A stretch of DNA of 64,000 nucleotides from CAVXSP01 sp963764505 (GCA_963764505.1 CAVXSP010000003.1:186001-250000), one strand, 5' to 3'. Shown: positions 17,059 to 27,786, counted from the first letter of the stretch. Notes: a model not told the origin generated them from the letters alone. Numbers and translations: made by a program.

Positions 17059-18936
17059 TCACCGGGGCCTCTGCGTCTTCGACCGGGATCGGCGCCGCCG
17101 CGCAACGCGGCGCGTCCTCGCCCGTGCCGTAATCCGGTCCATGATGGCGGCCTCGCGGCGATGCAGACCCTCGAGCCGTGTGCCGTGCGCCCTGAGGAGA
17201 TCGCTCCGCGCGATGATTCCGACCAGACTGCCGGTTGCGGGATCGACGACCGGCAGGCGCCCGACGTCTTCCCGGACCATCTCATCTGCCGCCTCACGCA
17301 ACGTCCAATCGAAGCCCGCGACGACAGGCGCGCGCCGGACGAGATCGGCGACCGGACACTCGTCAGGCGGCAGGTGCCCAGCCAGATCGCGACGGGTGAG
17401 CACGCCGAGGAGCCGGCCAGCGCCATCCACGACGGGAAAGCCGTGGTGGAAGGGGCCGACGTGTCGGTCGAGGAGGCGCGCCCGCGCGTCGCCTAGCGGC
17501 TCGTCGGCTCGGATCGTGACGACCTGGCTCGACGCCCAGTCCCCCACGAGCTGCTGCCGCAGATGGTCGACCTCGTAGCCTGCGTCGATCGGCGATCCGC
17601 TGCGGGCGATCTTCTCCGTCATGATCGAGTGGCGCATCCAGAGGGTGGAGACGAGATAGGCTGCTGCGCAGCCGCCCAACAGCGGCAGCAGACCGACCGG
17701 CTGGCGCGTCGTTTCGAGGGCAAAAACCACCCAGGCGAGCATCGAGTGCGAGGCAGCAGAGAACAGGGCTGCCATGCCGACCAGCGCGGCCAGCCGCGGA
17801 TCGACGCCGGCATGTGGAAGCGCGCTGGCGACCGCGGCCCCCGCGGCGGCCCCGAGCGCGCCGCCCACCGTGAACAGCGGCGCGAGGGTGCCACCCGACG
17901 TGCCGCTGCCAAGCGCAATGGACCAGGAGACGAATTTCAGGATCCCAAGCACCAGCAGCGCACGCCACGTGAGCAGGCCCCGCAACGCACGCTCGATGTT
18001 CTCGTAGCCGACACCAAGCGTCGACGGCTCGATGAATCCGACGACGCCGACGGCCACGGCGCCGATCGCCGGCCAATACATCCAGTGCAGCGGCAGTCGC
18101 TCGAACGCGTCCTCCACGGCGTAGACCGCGCGGGTGGCGATGACTCCGGCGACACCCATGAGCGCACCCAGGACCACGTACGCCGCTATCGCCGCGCCGC
18201 CCGGCTGGGAGACCGCCGCCATGGCGAACATCGGGCCGCCGCCGCGGAACGCGAAGCGCACGGCGGTCGCCGCGACGCTGGCCAGTGCGACCGGTATCAT
18301 CGACCGCGCGCGGAACTCGAACAGCAGAAGCTCGATCGCCAGGAGCACGGCCGCGACCGGCGTCCCGAACGTCGCCGCCATGCCGGCCGCCGCGCCGGCC
18401 GCGAGCAGCGCCTTCCGTTCGACCGCCGTCACGGCGATGATCTGACCGACCACCGAACCGAGGGCGCCGCCTGTCGCGATAATCGGCCCTTCGGCGCCGA
18501 AGGGACCGCCGGTCCCGATCGCGATCGCGGCCGAGAGCGGCTTCAGCACCGTCACTCGTGCCGGAATGCGGCTGCGATTGAACAGGACCTGCTCCATGGC
18601 TTCGGGGATGCCATGGCCGCGGATCGCCGTAGACCCGTACCGGGCCATCAGGCCGACAACGAGTCCGCCCAGGACCGGCGGGCCCACCACGAGCCACCCG
18701 AGGTGGTGCCCGGCCGGGCTGGCGGTCGTCCACGCCCACCGGCCGTAGAACGACAGATTCGTCACGAGCGCGATCAGTGCCCGGAGCCCTTCGGCCACGA
18801 GTGCGGCCGCGCTGCCGAGCACGAGCGCGATGCCGCTCATGAACACCACGCGATGGTCGACCGCACGCGCGGCACGGAGGGCCGCCGGCCGGCGGGCCGG
18901 CGTGAGCGACGGCGCAATCGGAAGGCCGTCAGCCAT
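17059..18936 (-). CDS. ClC-family chloride channel/antiporter with C-terminal CBS pair
   Basis: This is a polytopic ClC transporter (625 residues) with about ten membrane helices between residues 35 and 440. The selectivity-filter motifs are recognisable: GHGIPE (GSGIP equivalent), GPFGAEGPI, whose Glu corresponds to the gating glutamate, and SGGTLAPLF (GxFxP equivalent). Two CBS domains follow (about 465-525 with GFPVVDGAGRLLGVLTRRDL and 530-590 with GRLPVVDPATGSLVGIIARSDL), likely to sense nucleotides. The tail is very basic. Its ATG overlaps the end of the upstream marR gene by 8 bases, so the two are translationally coupled and the regulator may control chloride or acid homeostasis through this protein. 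Confidence 0.9.
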   Translation of the reverse strand: MADGLPIAPSLTPARRPAALRAARAVDHRVVFMSGIALVLGSAAALVAEGLRALIALVTNLSFYGRWAWTTASPAGHHLGWLVVGPPVLGGLVVGLMARYGSTAIRGHGIPEAMEQVLFNRSRIPARVTVLKPLSAAIAIGTGGPFGAEGPIIATGGALGSVVGQIIAVTAVERKALLAAGAAAGMAATFGTPVAAVLLAIELLLFEFRARSMIPVALASVAATAVRFAFRGGGPMFAMAAVSQPGGAAIAAYVVLGALMGVAGVIATRAVYAVEDAFERLPLHWMYWPAIGAVAVGVVGFIEPSTLGVGYENIERALRGLLTWRALLVLGILKFVSWSIALGSGTSGGTLAPLFTVGGALGAAAGAAVASALPHAGVDPRLAALVGMAALFSAASHSMLAWVVFALETTRQPVGLLPLLGGCAAAYLVSTLWMRHSIMTEKIARSGSPIDAGYEVDHLRQQLVGDWASSQVVTIRADEPLGDARARLLDRHVGPFHHGFPVVDGAGRLLGVLTRRDLAGHLPPDECPVADLVRRAPVVAGFDWTLREAADEMVREDVGRLPVVDPATGSLVGIIARSDLLRAHGTRLEGLHRREAAIMDRITARARTRRVARRRRSRSKTQRPR

Positions 18937-19417
18937 GCCGCCTCCGCTTCTCGAAGAACATCCCGGGCCGCCGCACCGTCGCCATCGTGTCCGCCATTCG
19001 GGCGAGGGCGGTGGCCACCGTTCGACGGGTGGCCGGCGCCAGGTGGAGCACGGCGTCGATCAACCGCTCCTGAGCGGCGTCGGGCGCTGCCGCCAGAGCC
19101 GCGCCGCCCGCGGCCGTCAGCGCGAGAATGCGGCGCCGGCCGTCACGCGAATCGGGGTGCGCCGCCACCAGCCTTCGCGCCCTCAGGCGCGAGACGACGA
19201 CCGAGACCGAGCTCTGGTGCGTGAACGTGCGGGCGGCGAGCTCGTTCACCGAAAGCGGCCCGGAGTCGGCGAGCCGGCGCAGCACGAAGAGCTGCGCGCC
19301 GGTGAGACCGACGCGGCGCTGGGCCTCCCGTGAGGACTCGTGCAGCCCGTGGACGATGCGCCGGATGCCGTCCAGGACCCGCTGTACGTCGGCGCCGCCA
19401 TATGTATTGGTGCCCAT
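18929..19417 (-). CDS. MarR family transcriptional regulator
   Basis: This dimeric winged-helix regulator has 162 residues. The core reads GLTGAQLFVLRRLADSGPLSVNELAARTFTHQSSVSVVVSRLRARRLVAAHPDSRDGRRRILALTAAG, containing the recognition helix (HQSSVSVVVSRL) and the wing tip DSRDGRR of MarR proteins. The N- and C-terminal helices for dimerisation surround it. I chose ATG 19417 because the upstream extension would run through a palindrome and into the promoter. It overlaps the ClC gene start by 8 bases. It is divergent from the SNF2 gene, with an 8-bp-arm inverted repeat just upstream that may be its operator. The ligand is unknown. Confidence 0.87.
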   Translation of the reverse strand: MGTNTYGGADVQRVLDGIRRIVHGLHESSREAQRRVGLTGAQLFVLRRLADSGPLSVNELAARTFTHQSSVSVVVSRLRARRLVAAHPDSRDGRRRILALTAAGGAALAAAPDAAQERLIDAVLHLAPATRRTVATALARMADTMATVRRPGMFFEKRRRHG

Positions 19418-19424
19418 ATATCTC

Positions 19425-19445
19425 GACCAGTCTATCAGACCGGTC
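19425..19445. promoter_or_regulatory. Inverted repeat in the marR/SNF2 divergent gap, candidate MarR operator
   Basis: GACCAGTCT and AGACCGGTC are complementary except for one position and are separated by 3 bases (9-3-9). The site starts 8 bases upstream of the marR ATG, where MarR-family operators usually lie, and is about 60 bases from the SNF2 start on the other side. Confidence 0.5.
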
Positions 19446-19506
19446 CTGGCCGGGCTCCACGGCCCCGCCCCGACGTTGCCCACCGTGTACGATCGCCGCG
19501 AGACGC

Positions 19507-22245
19507 ATGGCCGCACCACAGCCGTTTCTGACGCTGCACCTGACGCCGCGTGGTCATCTCGTGGCCGCGTACGACGACGGCGCGCCGCCGATTGACGGAG
19601 CGGCCGCGGATCGGCTCGCGGCCGCGTTCGCCCAGGGTGCTGGCCCCGGTCTGTTGCAGCTGGGGGCGTCGGAGGTCACGACGCCGCTGCCGGCGGTGAT
19701 CGGCTTCTGGCGCGCCTTCGCGACCCGTTACGTGACGGCCGTCTGCCATGCATCCGAGGCCATCGTGCAGATGGAGGTCGCAGCCCCGTCGTCCGGCGAA
19801 CTGACCGAGGTCGCGGCCTCAGCGCCGCCAATGACCGGTCTCGAGTATCTGAACGCGGGCGCGCTCGCGGCCCTCTGGGCGGCGCTCGACACGGCGTTTC
19901 GCGCGGCCTTTTCGCGTTCGGCCCAGCCACTCCAGGCGTTTCTCCATTCCCGACATCCGGCCTGGAGCGTCGTCGGCCGCGTGCATTTCAATCTCGCGGA
20001 ATACAAACTCGACCCCGAGACGCCCTTCGCGTTCCTCGCCACCTACACGGTTTCGCTCTCCGCCTCCGGCGCCGCACAGCACGCGCCGCTCGGTCGCGCG
20101 CTGACGGAGTACGCGGGTGCGGCGAATCGGACCAGACTGCTTGCGCTCCTCGTGCCGCTTCAACGCGCCGCCGAGAAGTGTGACTGGCTCGAGACGATGG
20201 TGGACAACGGCGATGTGTTCCATCCCCTGCGGTGGACGGCCGGGGACGCGTATCGCTTCCTGCAGGCGGTCCCACAGTTCGAGGCCGCAGGGCTCGTCGT
20301 GCGTCTGCCCGCGTCCTGGAAGACCGGACGACCACCGCGCCCGCGAGCGACGGCGACGGTCGGCACGAAGGCGCCCTCGGGACTGGGCACGAGCGCCCTG
20401 CTCGACTTCCACATGGACGTCACGCTCGACGGCGAGACGCTCACGCGGCAGGAGCTCGCGTCGCTCCTGTCGGCCGCCGACGGGCTGCATCTCGTTCGAG
20501 GACGGTGGGTCGAGGTCCAGCGCGAGGCGCTCGGGCGGATCATCGCTTCGTTCGAGCGGGTCGAGCGGCTCTCGAGGGCGGAGGGCGTCACGTTCGCCGA
20601 AGCGATGCGTCTCGTCGCCGGCGCGAGGCCCGGCGAGGAGGCCGTCGACCCTGTCGCAGGACGCGAGTGGTCGGAGGTGACTGCGGGTCCATGGCTGCGC
20701 CACCTGCTCGCCGGGCTGCGCAGTCCGGAACGACTTGCGCGTCTGGACGCCGGTCCACGGGTCCGCGCCACGCTCCGGCCGTATCAGCACGTCGGCGTAC
20801 GGTGGCTGCACCTGCTCTCGTCTCTTGGGCTTGGCGCATGCCTGGCCGACGACATGGGTCTCGGCAAGACCCTTCAAGTGCTGGCGCTTCTGGCCGCCCG
20901 CCCGAGCGCGCCGAAAGGGACGGTCGCCGCGACGCCGGCCGATCGTCGCCGTCCGGCGCTCATCGTCGCTCCCGCATCGCTCGTCGCCAACTGGATGTCG
21001 GAGATGGCGCGATTCACCCCCGCGCTTCGCGTGCTGGTCGCGCATCCGTCGGCGACGCCGCGCAAGGATCTCATGGCGATGGATGACGCCTCGCTGGATC
21101 CGGGAATCGACGTCGTCATCACGACCTACGGCACGCTGACGCGCGTGCCGTGGATCGCGGCCGTCCGATGGGATCTCGTCGTGCTGGACGAGGCGCAGGC
21201 GATCAAGAATCCGGCCGCCCGGCAAACGCGTGTCGTGAAATCGCTCGAGGCGCGCGCGCGGATCGCGCTGACGGGCACGCCTGTGGAGAACCGCCTGACC
21301 GACCTGTGGTCGATCTTCGATGCGATCAATCCCGGCCTCCTCGGGCCGCATCGGGCGTTCGCGCGCTGGACCAAGTCGATGGCCGCCTCGCCGCAGCCAA
21401 CGTTCGGCCCGCTCCGCGAGCTGGTGCGGCCCTACATCCTCAGGCGGATGAAGACGGACCCGGCCGTGATCCGCGACCTGCCGCAGAAGACGGAGGTGCC
21501 GGCGTTCTGCCCGCTGTCGGCGCGGCAGGCCGCGCTCTATCAGCAGGCGGTGGACGAGATGGCGCGAAAGCTCGGGACGGTCCGGGCGATTGAGCGGCGC
21601 GGCCTCGTGCTCGCCTACCTCATGCGGTTCAAGCAGATTGCGAACCATCCGTCGCAATGGCTCGGCGACGGCCGGTGGCGCGAGGCCGACAGCGGCAAGT
21701 TCCGGCGCCTGGGCGAGATCGCGGAGACCATCGCCGCCCGGCAGGAAAAGGTGCTCGTCTTCACGCAATTCCGCGAGATCACCGGACCGCTGGCCGCCCT
21801 GCTGAGGTCGACGTTCGGCCGCCCCGGCGCGGTGCTCCACGGCGGCACGCCGGTCGCCGAACGCCGCGCGCTCGTCACGCGGTTTCAGGAAGACGAGGCG
21901 ACGCCGTTCTTCGTGCTGTCGCTCAAGGCGGGCGGCGTCGGGCTCAATCTCACGGCGGCCTCACATGTCATACACTTCGACCGCTGGTGGAACCCGGCGG
22001 TGGAGGACCAAGCGACGGACCGAGCGTTTCGGATCGGCCAGACCAAACCGGTGCTCATCCACAAGTTCCTGTGCCGCGGAACGGTCGAAGAGAAGATCGA
22101 CGCGCTCATCGCCTCGAAGCGCCGGTTGTCGGACGGGGTTCTCGCGGGCGGCGGCAGCGCCGAGCTGGCGCTGACGGAGATGCCGGACGACGAGCTGCTG
22201 GAGCTGGTGGCGCTCGATATCCACCGCGCGGCGGCGGAGGGATGA
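19507..22245 (+). CDS. SNF2-family ATP-dependent helicase-like protein
   Basis: This is a bacterial Swi2/Snf2 translocase of 912 residues. The N-terminal 420 residues are a poorly conserved bacterial SNF2-associated region. The ATPase has Walker A MGLGKT in DDMGLGKTLQVL (about residue 447), motif Ia LIVAPASLVANW, the DEAQ box in VVLDEAQAIKN (about 560), and LTGTPVENRLTDLWSIFD. The C-terminal lobe carries KVLVFTQFREIT, GVGLNLTAASHVIHFDRWWNP and motif VI QATDRAFRIGQTKPV (about 835). Such enzymes move along duplex DNA to remodel protein-DNA complexes. ATG 19507 was chosen because the family N-terminus begins there. The stop is one base before the SWIM gene, so the two proteins are made together. 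SNF2-SWIM pairs are common but poorly understood; a DNA repair role is an inference. Confidence 0.9.
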   Translation: MAAPQPFLTLHLTPRGHLVAAYDDGAPPIDGAAADRLAAAFAQGAGPGLLQLGASEVTTPLPAVIGFWRAFATRYVTAVCHASEAIVQMEVAAPSSGELTEVAASAPPMTGLEYLNAGALAALWAALDTAFRAAFSRSAQPLQAFLHSRHPAWSVVGRVHFNLAEYKLDPETPFAFLATYTVSLSASGAAQHAPLGRALTEYAGAANRTRLLALLVPLQRAAEKCDWLETMVDNGDVFHPLRWTAGDAYRFLQAVPQFEAAGLVVRLPASWKTGRPPRPRATATVGTKAPSGLGTSALLDFHMDVTLDGETLTRQELASLLSAADGLHLVRGRWVEVQREALGRIIASFERVERLSRAEGVTFAEAMRLVAGARPGEEAVDPVAGREWSEVTAGPWLRHLLAGLRSPERLARLDAGPRVRATLRPYQHVGVRWLHLLSSLGLGACLADDMGLGKTLQVLALLAARPSAPKGTVAATPADRRRPALIVAPASLVANWMSEMARFTPALRVLVAHPSATPRKDLMAMDDASLDPGIDVVITTYGTLTRVPWIAAVRWDLVVLDEAQAIKNPAARQTRVVKSLEARARIALTGTPVENRLTDLWSIFDAINPGLLGPHRAFARWTKSMAASPQPTFGPLRELVRPYILRRMKTDPAVIRDLPQKTEVPAFCPLSARQAALYQQAVDEMARKLGTVRAIERRGLVLAYLMRFKQIANHPSQWLGDGRWREADSGKFRRLGEIAETIAARQEKVLVFTQFREITGPLAALLRSTFGRPGAVLHGGTPVAERRALVTRFQEDEATPFFVLSLKAGGVGLNLTAASHVIHFDRWWNPAVEDQATDRAFRIGQTKPVLIHKFLCRGTVEEKIDALIASKRRLSDGVLAGGGSAELALTEMPDDELLELVALDIHRAAAEG

Positions 22246-22246
22246 G

Positions 22247-23188
22247 ATGAAGTCGAAATACGGCGCGAATCGCTGGGCCGGCGTGTCGTTCGCGTATCTG
22301 TACGGCTTCGCGCCCCATGTCGGCGTCGCGTCTCGCCGCGCGCAGGCCGTCCGGCGGCTCGGCGAGTTGCGCAGGAACGGACGACCCGTCACGCCGGTCG
22401 TCATCGAAGGGCGCAAGATCGCGACGACGTTCTGGGGTGAATCGTGGTGCGACAACCTCGAACGCTACAGCGACTTCGCCAACCGGCTGCCGCGCGGGCG
22501 CAGCTACGCCCGCCACGGATCGGTCATCGACCTTCAGATTGCACCGGGCGTCGTGACGGCACTCGTCAGCGGATCGGACGTGTATCAGGTGCGCGTCGAG
22601 GTGGACGCGCTTGCCGAATCGCGCTGGCGCGCCGTGTGCCGCGACGTGTCCGGCGCGATCGAGTCGGTGATCGAGCTTCTGCAGGGACGCCTGTCGGACC
22701 GCGTCATGACGCGCTTGTGCGCCGACGGCACGGGGCTGTTTCCCTCGCCCCGCGAGATCGACTTCGCCTGCAGCTGCCCGGATGGCGCGTGGATGTGCAA
22801 GCATGTGGCCGCCGTACTGTACGGCGTCGGCGCCCGGCTCGACCGCGAGCCCGGCCTGCTCTTCACGCTGCGCCGGGTGAAGGAAGCCGACCTCGTCGGA
22901 GGCGCCGGAGCGCGCGCCGCGGCGGCGCTCGTCTCCGGACGCGGCGGCGCCCCGGGCTCGCGCCGCATCGCCGACGAGTCGTCGCTGTCGGACGTCTTCG
23001 GGATCGAGGTGGCGAGGGAACCGCGACCCCAACCTTCCGGCGGCGCTTCGTCGTCCAGGACACCGACCATGCCGGCCGCACGGCGTCGCCGCGACAAGGC
23101 TCCCGCGCCGAAGCCCACGTCGAGCGTGCGCGCGAAGAAGACGCGGCTGACGCCGGCAGGGCGGCGGCGAACGGCCCGACGCACGTGA
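22247..23188 (+). CDS. SWIM zinc-finger protein, partner of the SNF2 ATPase
   Basis: The protein (313 residues) has a SWIM domain, CSCPDGAWMCKHVAAVLYG at about residue 175, giving the CxCx(n)CxH zinc-binding pattern used for DNA or protein contacts. It is preceded by a conserved region TTFWGESWCDNLERYSDFANRLPRGRSYARHGSV that typifies this bacterial family. The C-terminal 60 residues are basic and low complexity (proline, arginine, lysine), likely for nucleic acid binding. ATG 22247 lies one base after the SNF2 stop, a strong sign of a functional pair. It ends 40 bp before the convergent groEL. The exact job is unknown. Confidence 0.88.
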   Translation: MKSKYGANRWAGVSFAYLYGFAPHVGVASRRAQAVRRLGELRRNGRPVTPVVIEGRKIATTFWGESWCDNLERYSDFANRLPRGRSYARHGSVIDLQIAPGVVTALVSGSDVYQVRVEVDALAESRWRAVCRDVSGAIESVIELLQGRLSDRVMTRLCADGTGLFPSPREIDFACSCPDGAWMCKHVAAVLYGVGARLDREPGLLFTLRRVKEADLVGGAGARAAAALVSGRGGAPGSRRIADESSLSDVFGIEVAREPRPQPSGGASSSRTPTMPAARRRRDKAPAPKPTSSVRAKKTRLTPAGRRRTARRT

Positions 23189-23228
23189 GGGCGTCGAGCC
23201 GTTTGCGTGTCCGTCGGCTTTCGACTCG

Positions 23229-24857
<1,629 letters not shown>

Positions 24858-24871
24858 GACTGGAATCTCCC

Positions 24872-25165
24872 CTACTTCTCGATCACGCCGAGTACTTCTT
24901 CCTCACGCATGATGAGGTACTCGCGGCCGTCGATCTTGATTTCCTGACCGGCATACTTGCCGAACAGGATCGTGTCGCCGGCCTTGACATCGAGCGGCGT
25001 GATTGTGCCGCCCTCCTTCTCGATCCGGCCCTTGCCCGCGGCGATGATCTTGCCCTGCTGGGGCTTCTCCTTGGCGGAGTCGGGGATGATGATGCCGCCG
25101 ACGCGCTGTTCCGTCTCTTCGATGCGTTCGATGATGACCCGATCGTGCAGTGGTCTGAACTTCAT
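24872..25165 (-). CDS. groS: Co-chaperonin GroES (Hsp10)
   Basis: GroES caps the GroEL ring. The 97-residue protein starts KFRPLHDRVIIERIEE, has the mobile-loop region TEQRVGGIIIPDSAKEKPQQG that contacts GroEL, and ends with KYAGQEIKIDGREYLIMREEEVLGVIEK, all canonical. A GGAGGGAG site lies just before ATG 25165, so the long upstream in-frame extension was rejected. It lies 90 bp downstream of the cold-shock gene on the same strand and 14 bp upstream of groEL. Confidence 0.97.
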   Translation of the reverse strand: MKFRPLHDRVIIERIEETEQRVGGIIIPDSAKEKPQQGKIIAAGKGRIEKEGGTITPLDVKAGDTILFGKYAGQEIKIDGREYLIMREEEVLGVIEK

Positions 25166-25254
25166 GGCGCTCCCTCCTTGGGGAGTCTCCCGCGTCGCCG
25201 CTCGACGAAACGTCGCACACGCCGACGCGGGTTCGAAACTCCTCGGTCGACCAG

Positions 25255-25455
25255 CTACGCGACGCGCACGTTCTCGGCGCGCGGGCCCTTCGGGCCCTGC
25301 CCCTTCTCGAACGTGACGCTCTGTCCCTCGCGCAGCGAATCGAACTCGGCGCATGCGGACTGGTGAAAGAAATACTCGCTGCCGTCGGCGGCCTCGATGA
25401 ATCCAAACCCCTTGTCGCCGACCAACCGCTTGACTGTGCCATTCGTTGTAGCCAT
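25255..25455 (-). CDS. Cold-shock domain protein (CspA family)
   Basis: This 66-residue single-stranded nucleic acid-binding OB-fold protein acts as an RNA chaperone. RNP1 is KGFGFIEA and RNP2 is YFFHQSAC (the usual form is VFVHFS). The ending GQGPKGPRAENVRV is typical. It lies 90 bp upstream of groES in the same direction, so a cold-shock and a heat-shock gene are adjacent and may share transcription. It has a long upstream gap with a stable hairpin, as expected for a gene with a regulatory leader. Confidence 0.95.
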   Translation of the reverse strand: MATTNGTVKRLVGDKGFGFIEAADGSEYFFHQSACAEFDSLREGQSVTFEKGQGPKGPRAENVRVA

Positions 25456-25896
25456 CTGACTGCCTCTTTGTTTGTTTGCGATGAAAGGGCGCCGCGCATC
25501 GCAATGACACGGTTCGTCGAGCGCCCGACACCTGTCGGGGAACGAGTGAACTACGCGTTTGATGAGGGAAAAGACGCCGGCCGGTGTGAAATGCCAGCGA
25601 AGGTTACTTCAGGAAAGCGCGACAGCATCCCTATTCTACCCCAATCGCGGCCCCGCTGCACAGACCCCGTCAAACGGCCCGCATCCGGCGGCCCGGCCCG
25701 TCGGCGCGTTCCTGCATGGCTTCGCGGATGCGAAACTCTGCGAGGCGTGACCAGGGCCCCAGGTCATTATGCCAGGGGAGAGGCCCCCATTCGTGCGCCG
25801 GCCGCCGCGGCCGATCCGGCGATCGCGCCGCGCGGAGAATGCGCGCGGCGGGTCGGTCCCTCACTCCTGCCGGTCGGGCGTGGTACCGTCGGAACG
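25456..25896. other. 441 bp divergent gap between the cold-shock gene and uup, with a GC hairpin
   Basis: There is no convincing gene. At 25524-25539, CCCGAC and GTCGGG form a 6 bp stem with a 4-base loop, about 70 bases upstream of the cold-shock ATG. It could be a leader structure in that mRNA or an operator. The short stretch 25456-25480, just upstream of the cold-shock ATG, is relatively AT-rich. I found no clear -35/-10 pair. Confidence 0.35.
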
Positions 25897-27786
25897 GTGC
25901 CGATTCTCGCGTGTGAAGACCTGTCCGTCGCCTTTGGCCACCTGCCGGTGCTCGACCATGCGAGCCTGACGATCGACGCCGGTGAGCGCATCGCCGTCAT
26001 CGGCCGCAACGGCGCTGGCAAGTCCACGCTGCTCCGGCTCCTGTCGGGCGACCTCCAGCCGGACGCCGGATCGATCTGGCGCGCGCCCGATCTGCGCGCC
26101 GCGCGGCTCGTGCAGGACGCCGCCATCTCGACGTCGCAGACGGTCTTCGACGTCGTGGCCGAAGGCCTCGACGAACTACGTGACGCCGTCACCGCGTACC
26201 ACCACGCGGCGGTTCGCGTCGCCGAGCATGCGACGCCGGAGGCGCTGGCCGCGCTGGGCCGCCTCCACCACGAGCTCGACGAGCGCGGCGGCTGGCGCGT
26301 GGAGCAGCAGGTCGAGCGCGTCTTGACCACGCTTCGCCTGCCGCCGGACGCGCCGGTGGATTCCCTGTCTGGCGGATGGCGGCGGCGCGTGCTGCTGGCG
26401 CGCGCCCTGGTCGCCCGGCCATCCTTGCTGCTTCTCGATGAGCCAACCAACCATCTCGACGTGCCTGCCATCGAGTGGCTGGAGACCTTCCTCGGCGATT
26501 ACGCGGGCGCGGTCGTGTTCGTCACGCACGACCGCGCGTTCCTTCAGAGGCTGGCCACTCGCGTGGTCGAGCTCGATCGCGGACGCCTGACGTCCTGGCC
26601 GGGCGAGTACGCGAGCTATCTGGAGAAGAAGGCGGTGCTGCTCGAGCAGGAGGCCATGGCGGACGCGAAGTTCGACAAGGTCATGGCTCGCGAGGAAACG
26701 TGGCTTCGCCGCGGCGTCAAGGCGCGCAGAACGCGGGACGAAGGCCGCGTGCGCGCGCTCATGACGATGCGCGAGGAACGCGCGAACCGGCGGGCGCATG
26801 TGGGACAGGTGCGCCTCAGCGTGGGCGTCGCAGACCGGACGGGCAAGGTCGTATTCGAAGCGGAGCAGGTCGGCAAGTCCTACGGCGAAACGGTCGTCGT
26901 CCGCGACTTCTCGACAAGGGTTCTGCGCGGCGACCGGGTCGGCCTCATCGGACCGAACGGCGCGGGCAAGACGACGCTCCTGCGGATGCTGGTGGGCGAG
27001 ATGGCGCCCGACGCGGGAGAGATTCGCCGCGGGACGAATCTGCAGGTCGCGTACTTCGACCAGCAGCGCGAGCAGCTCGATCCCGAGCGGACGGTCGTCG
27101 AGACAATCGCCGACGGCAACGACGTCGTGACCGTCGGTGGGATCACGCGGCACGTCTACGGGTATCTCGACGATTTCCTCTTTTCACCGGAACGGGCACG
27201 GTCGCCGGTGAAGACGCTGTCCGGAGGCGAGCGGAATCGACTGCTGCTGGCGCGGCTGCTCACACGCCCGGCAAACGTGCTGATTCTCGACGAGCCGACG
27301 AACGACCTCGATCTCGAGACGCTCGAGGTCCTCGAAACCCAGCTGACGGCCTTTCCGGGCACGCTCCTCATCGTCACCCACGATCGCCGGTTCCTCGACA
27401 ACGTTGTTACCAGCACGCTGGTCTTCGAGGGCGACGGCATCGTGCGGGAGTACGTCGGCGGCTATACGGACTGGCTCGCGCAGCGGCCGGCGCGAGGCGC
27501 TTCGGAGCCAGATGCGTCGGCGCCAGCCCCCAGGCGTGAGGCGCCGGCGCCCGCGCCCAAGACGAAGCTCTCGTTCAACGAGCGGCGCGAGCTCGACGGC
27601 CTGCCCAAGCAGCTGGCAGCCCTCGAGGCGGAACAGGCGGCTCTGCAGGCACAGGTCGCCGGTCCGAACTTCTATAAGGAGTCTGCCGAGACCATCAAGA
27701 CCGTGCTGGCGCGCCTCGCGGAACTGACTCTCGCGATCGACCGTTCGTACGGCCGTTGGGACGAGCTCGACTCGCGGACGAAGTAA
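25897..27786 (+). CDS. uup: ABC-F family ATPase, Uup type
   Basis: This soluble twin-ATPase acts on ribosomes or branched DNA rather than in transport. The first cassette has Walker A GRNGAGKST (residues 36-44), signature SLSGGWRRR (about 157) and Walker B LLLLDEPTNHLD (about 178). The linker between cassettes (about 235-310) is the arginine-rich ABC-F linker. The second cassette has GPNGAGKTT (about 351), LSGGERNR (about 441) and LILDEPTNDLD (about 464). A C-terminal coiled coil (about 555-629, with FNERRELDGLPKQLAALEAEQAALQ) is diagnostic of Uup. GTG 25897 is chosen because the conserved start PILACEDLSVAFG follows at once; the ribosome site is weak. At 629 residues it is full length. Confidence 0.9.
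   Translation: MPILACEDLSVAFGHLPVLDHASLTIDAGERIAVIGRNGAGKSTLLRLLSGDLQPDAGSIWRAPDLRAARLVQDAAISTSQTVFDVVAEGLDELRDAVTAYHHAAVRVAEHATPEALAALGRLHHELDERGGWRVEQQVERVLTTLRLPPDAPVDSLSGGWRRRVLLARALVARPSLLLLDEPTNHLDVPAIEWLETFLGDYAGAVVFVTHDRAFLQRLATRVVELDRGRLTSWPGEYASYLEKKAVLLEQEAMADAKFDKVMAREETWLRRGVKARRTRDEGRVRALMTMREERANRRAHVGQVRLSVGVADRTGKVVFEAEQVGKSYGETVVVRDFSTRVLRGDRVGLIGPNGAGKTTLLRMLVGEMAPDAGEIRRGTNLQVAYFDQQREQLDPERTVVETIADGNDVVTVGGITRHVYGYLDDFLFSPERARSPVKTLSGGERNRLLLARLLTRPANVLILDEPTNDLDLETLEVLETQLTAFPGTLLIVTHDRRFLDNVVTSTLVFEGDGIVREYVGGYTDWLAQRPARGASEPDASAPAPRREAPAPAPKTKLSFNERRELDGLPKQLAALEAEQAALQAQVAGPNFYKESAETIKTVLARLAELTLAIDRSYGRWDELDSRTK

Noticed and set aside
17563..19224. Forward open frame of 553 codons opposite the ClC gene
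   Set aside because: Low-complexity arginine-rich product; the reverse strand carries a complete ClC channel.
19819..21840. Long reverse open frame of 673 codons under the SNF2 gene
   Set aside because: The protein is arginine/glutamine-rich with no motif; it is the shadow of the SNF2 gene in GC-rich DNA.
23189..23228. AGCCG/CGGCT pairing between SWIM and groEL as a terminator
   Set aside because: The stem is only 5 bp with a 12-base loop and no T-run.
25166..25254. CIRCE element before groES
   Set aside because: I looked for TTAGCACTC-N9-GAGTGCTAA and found nothing similar.
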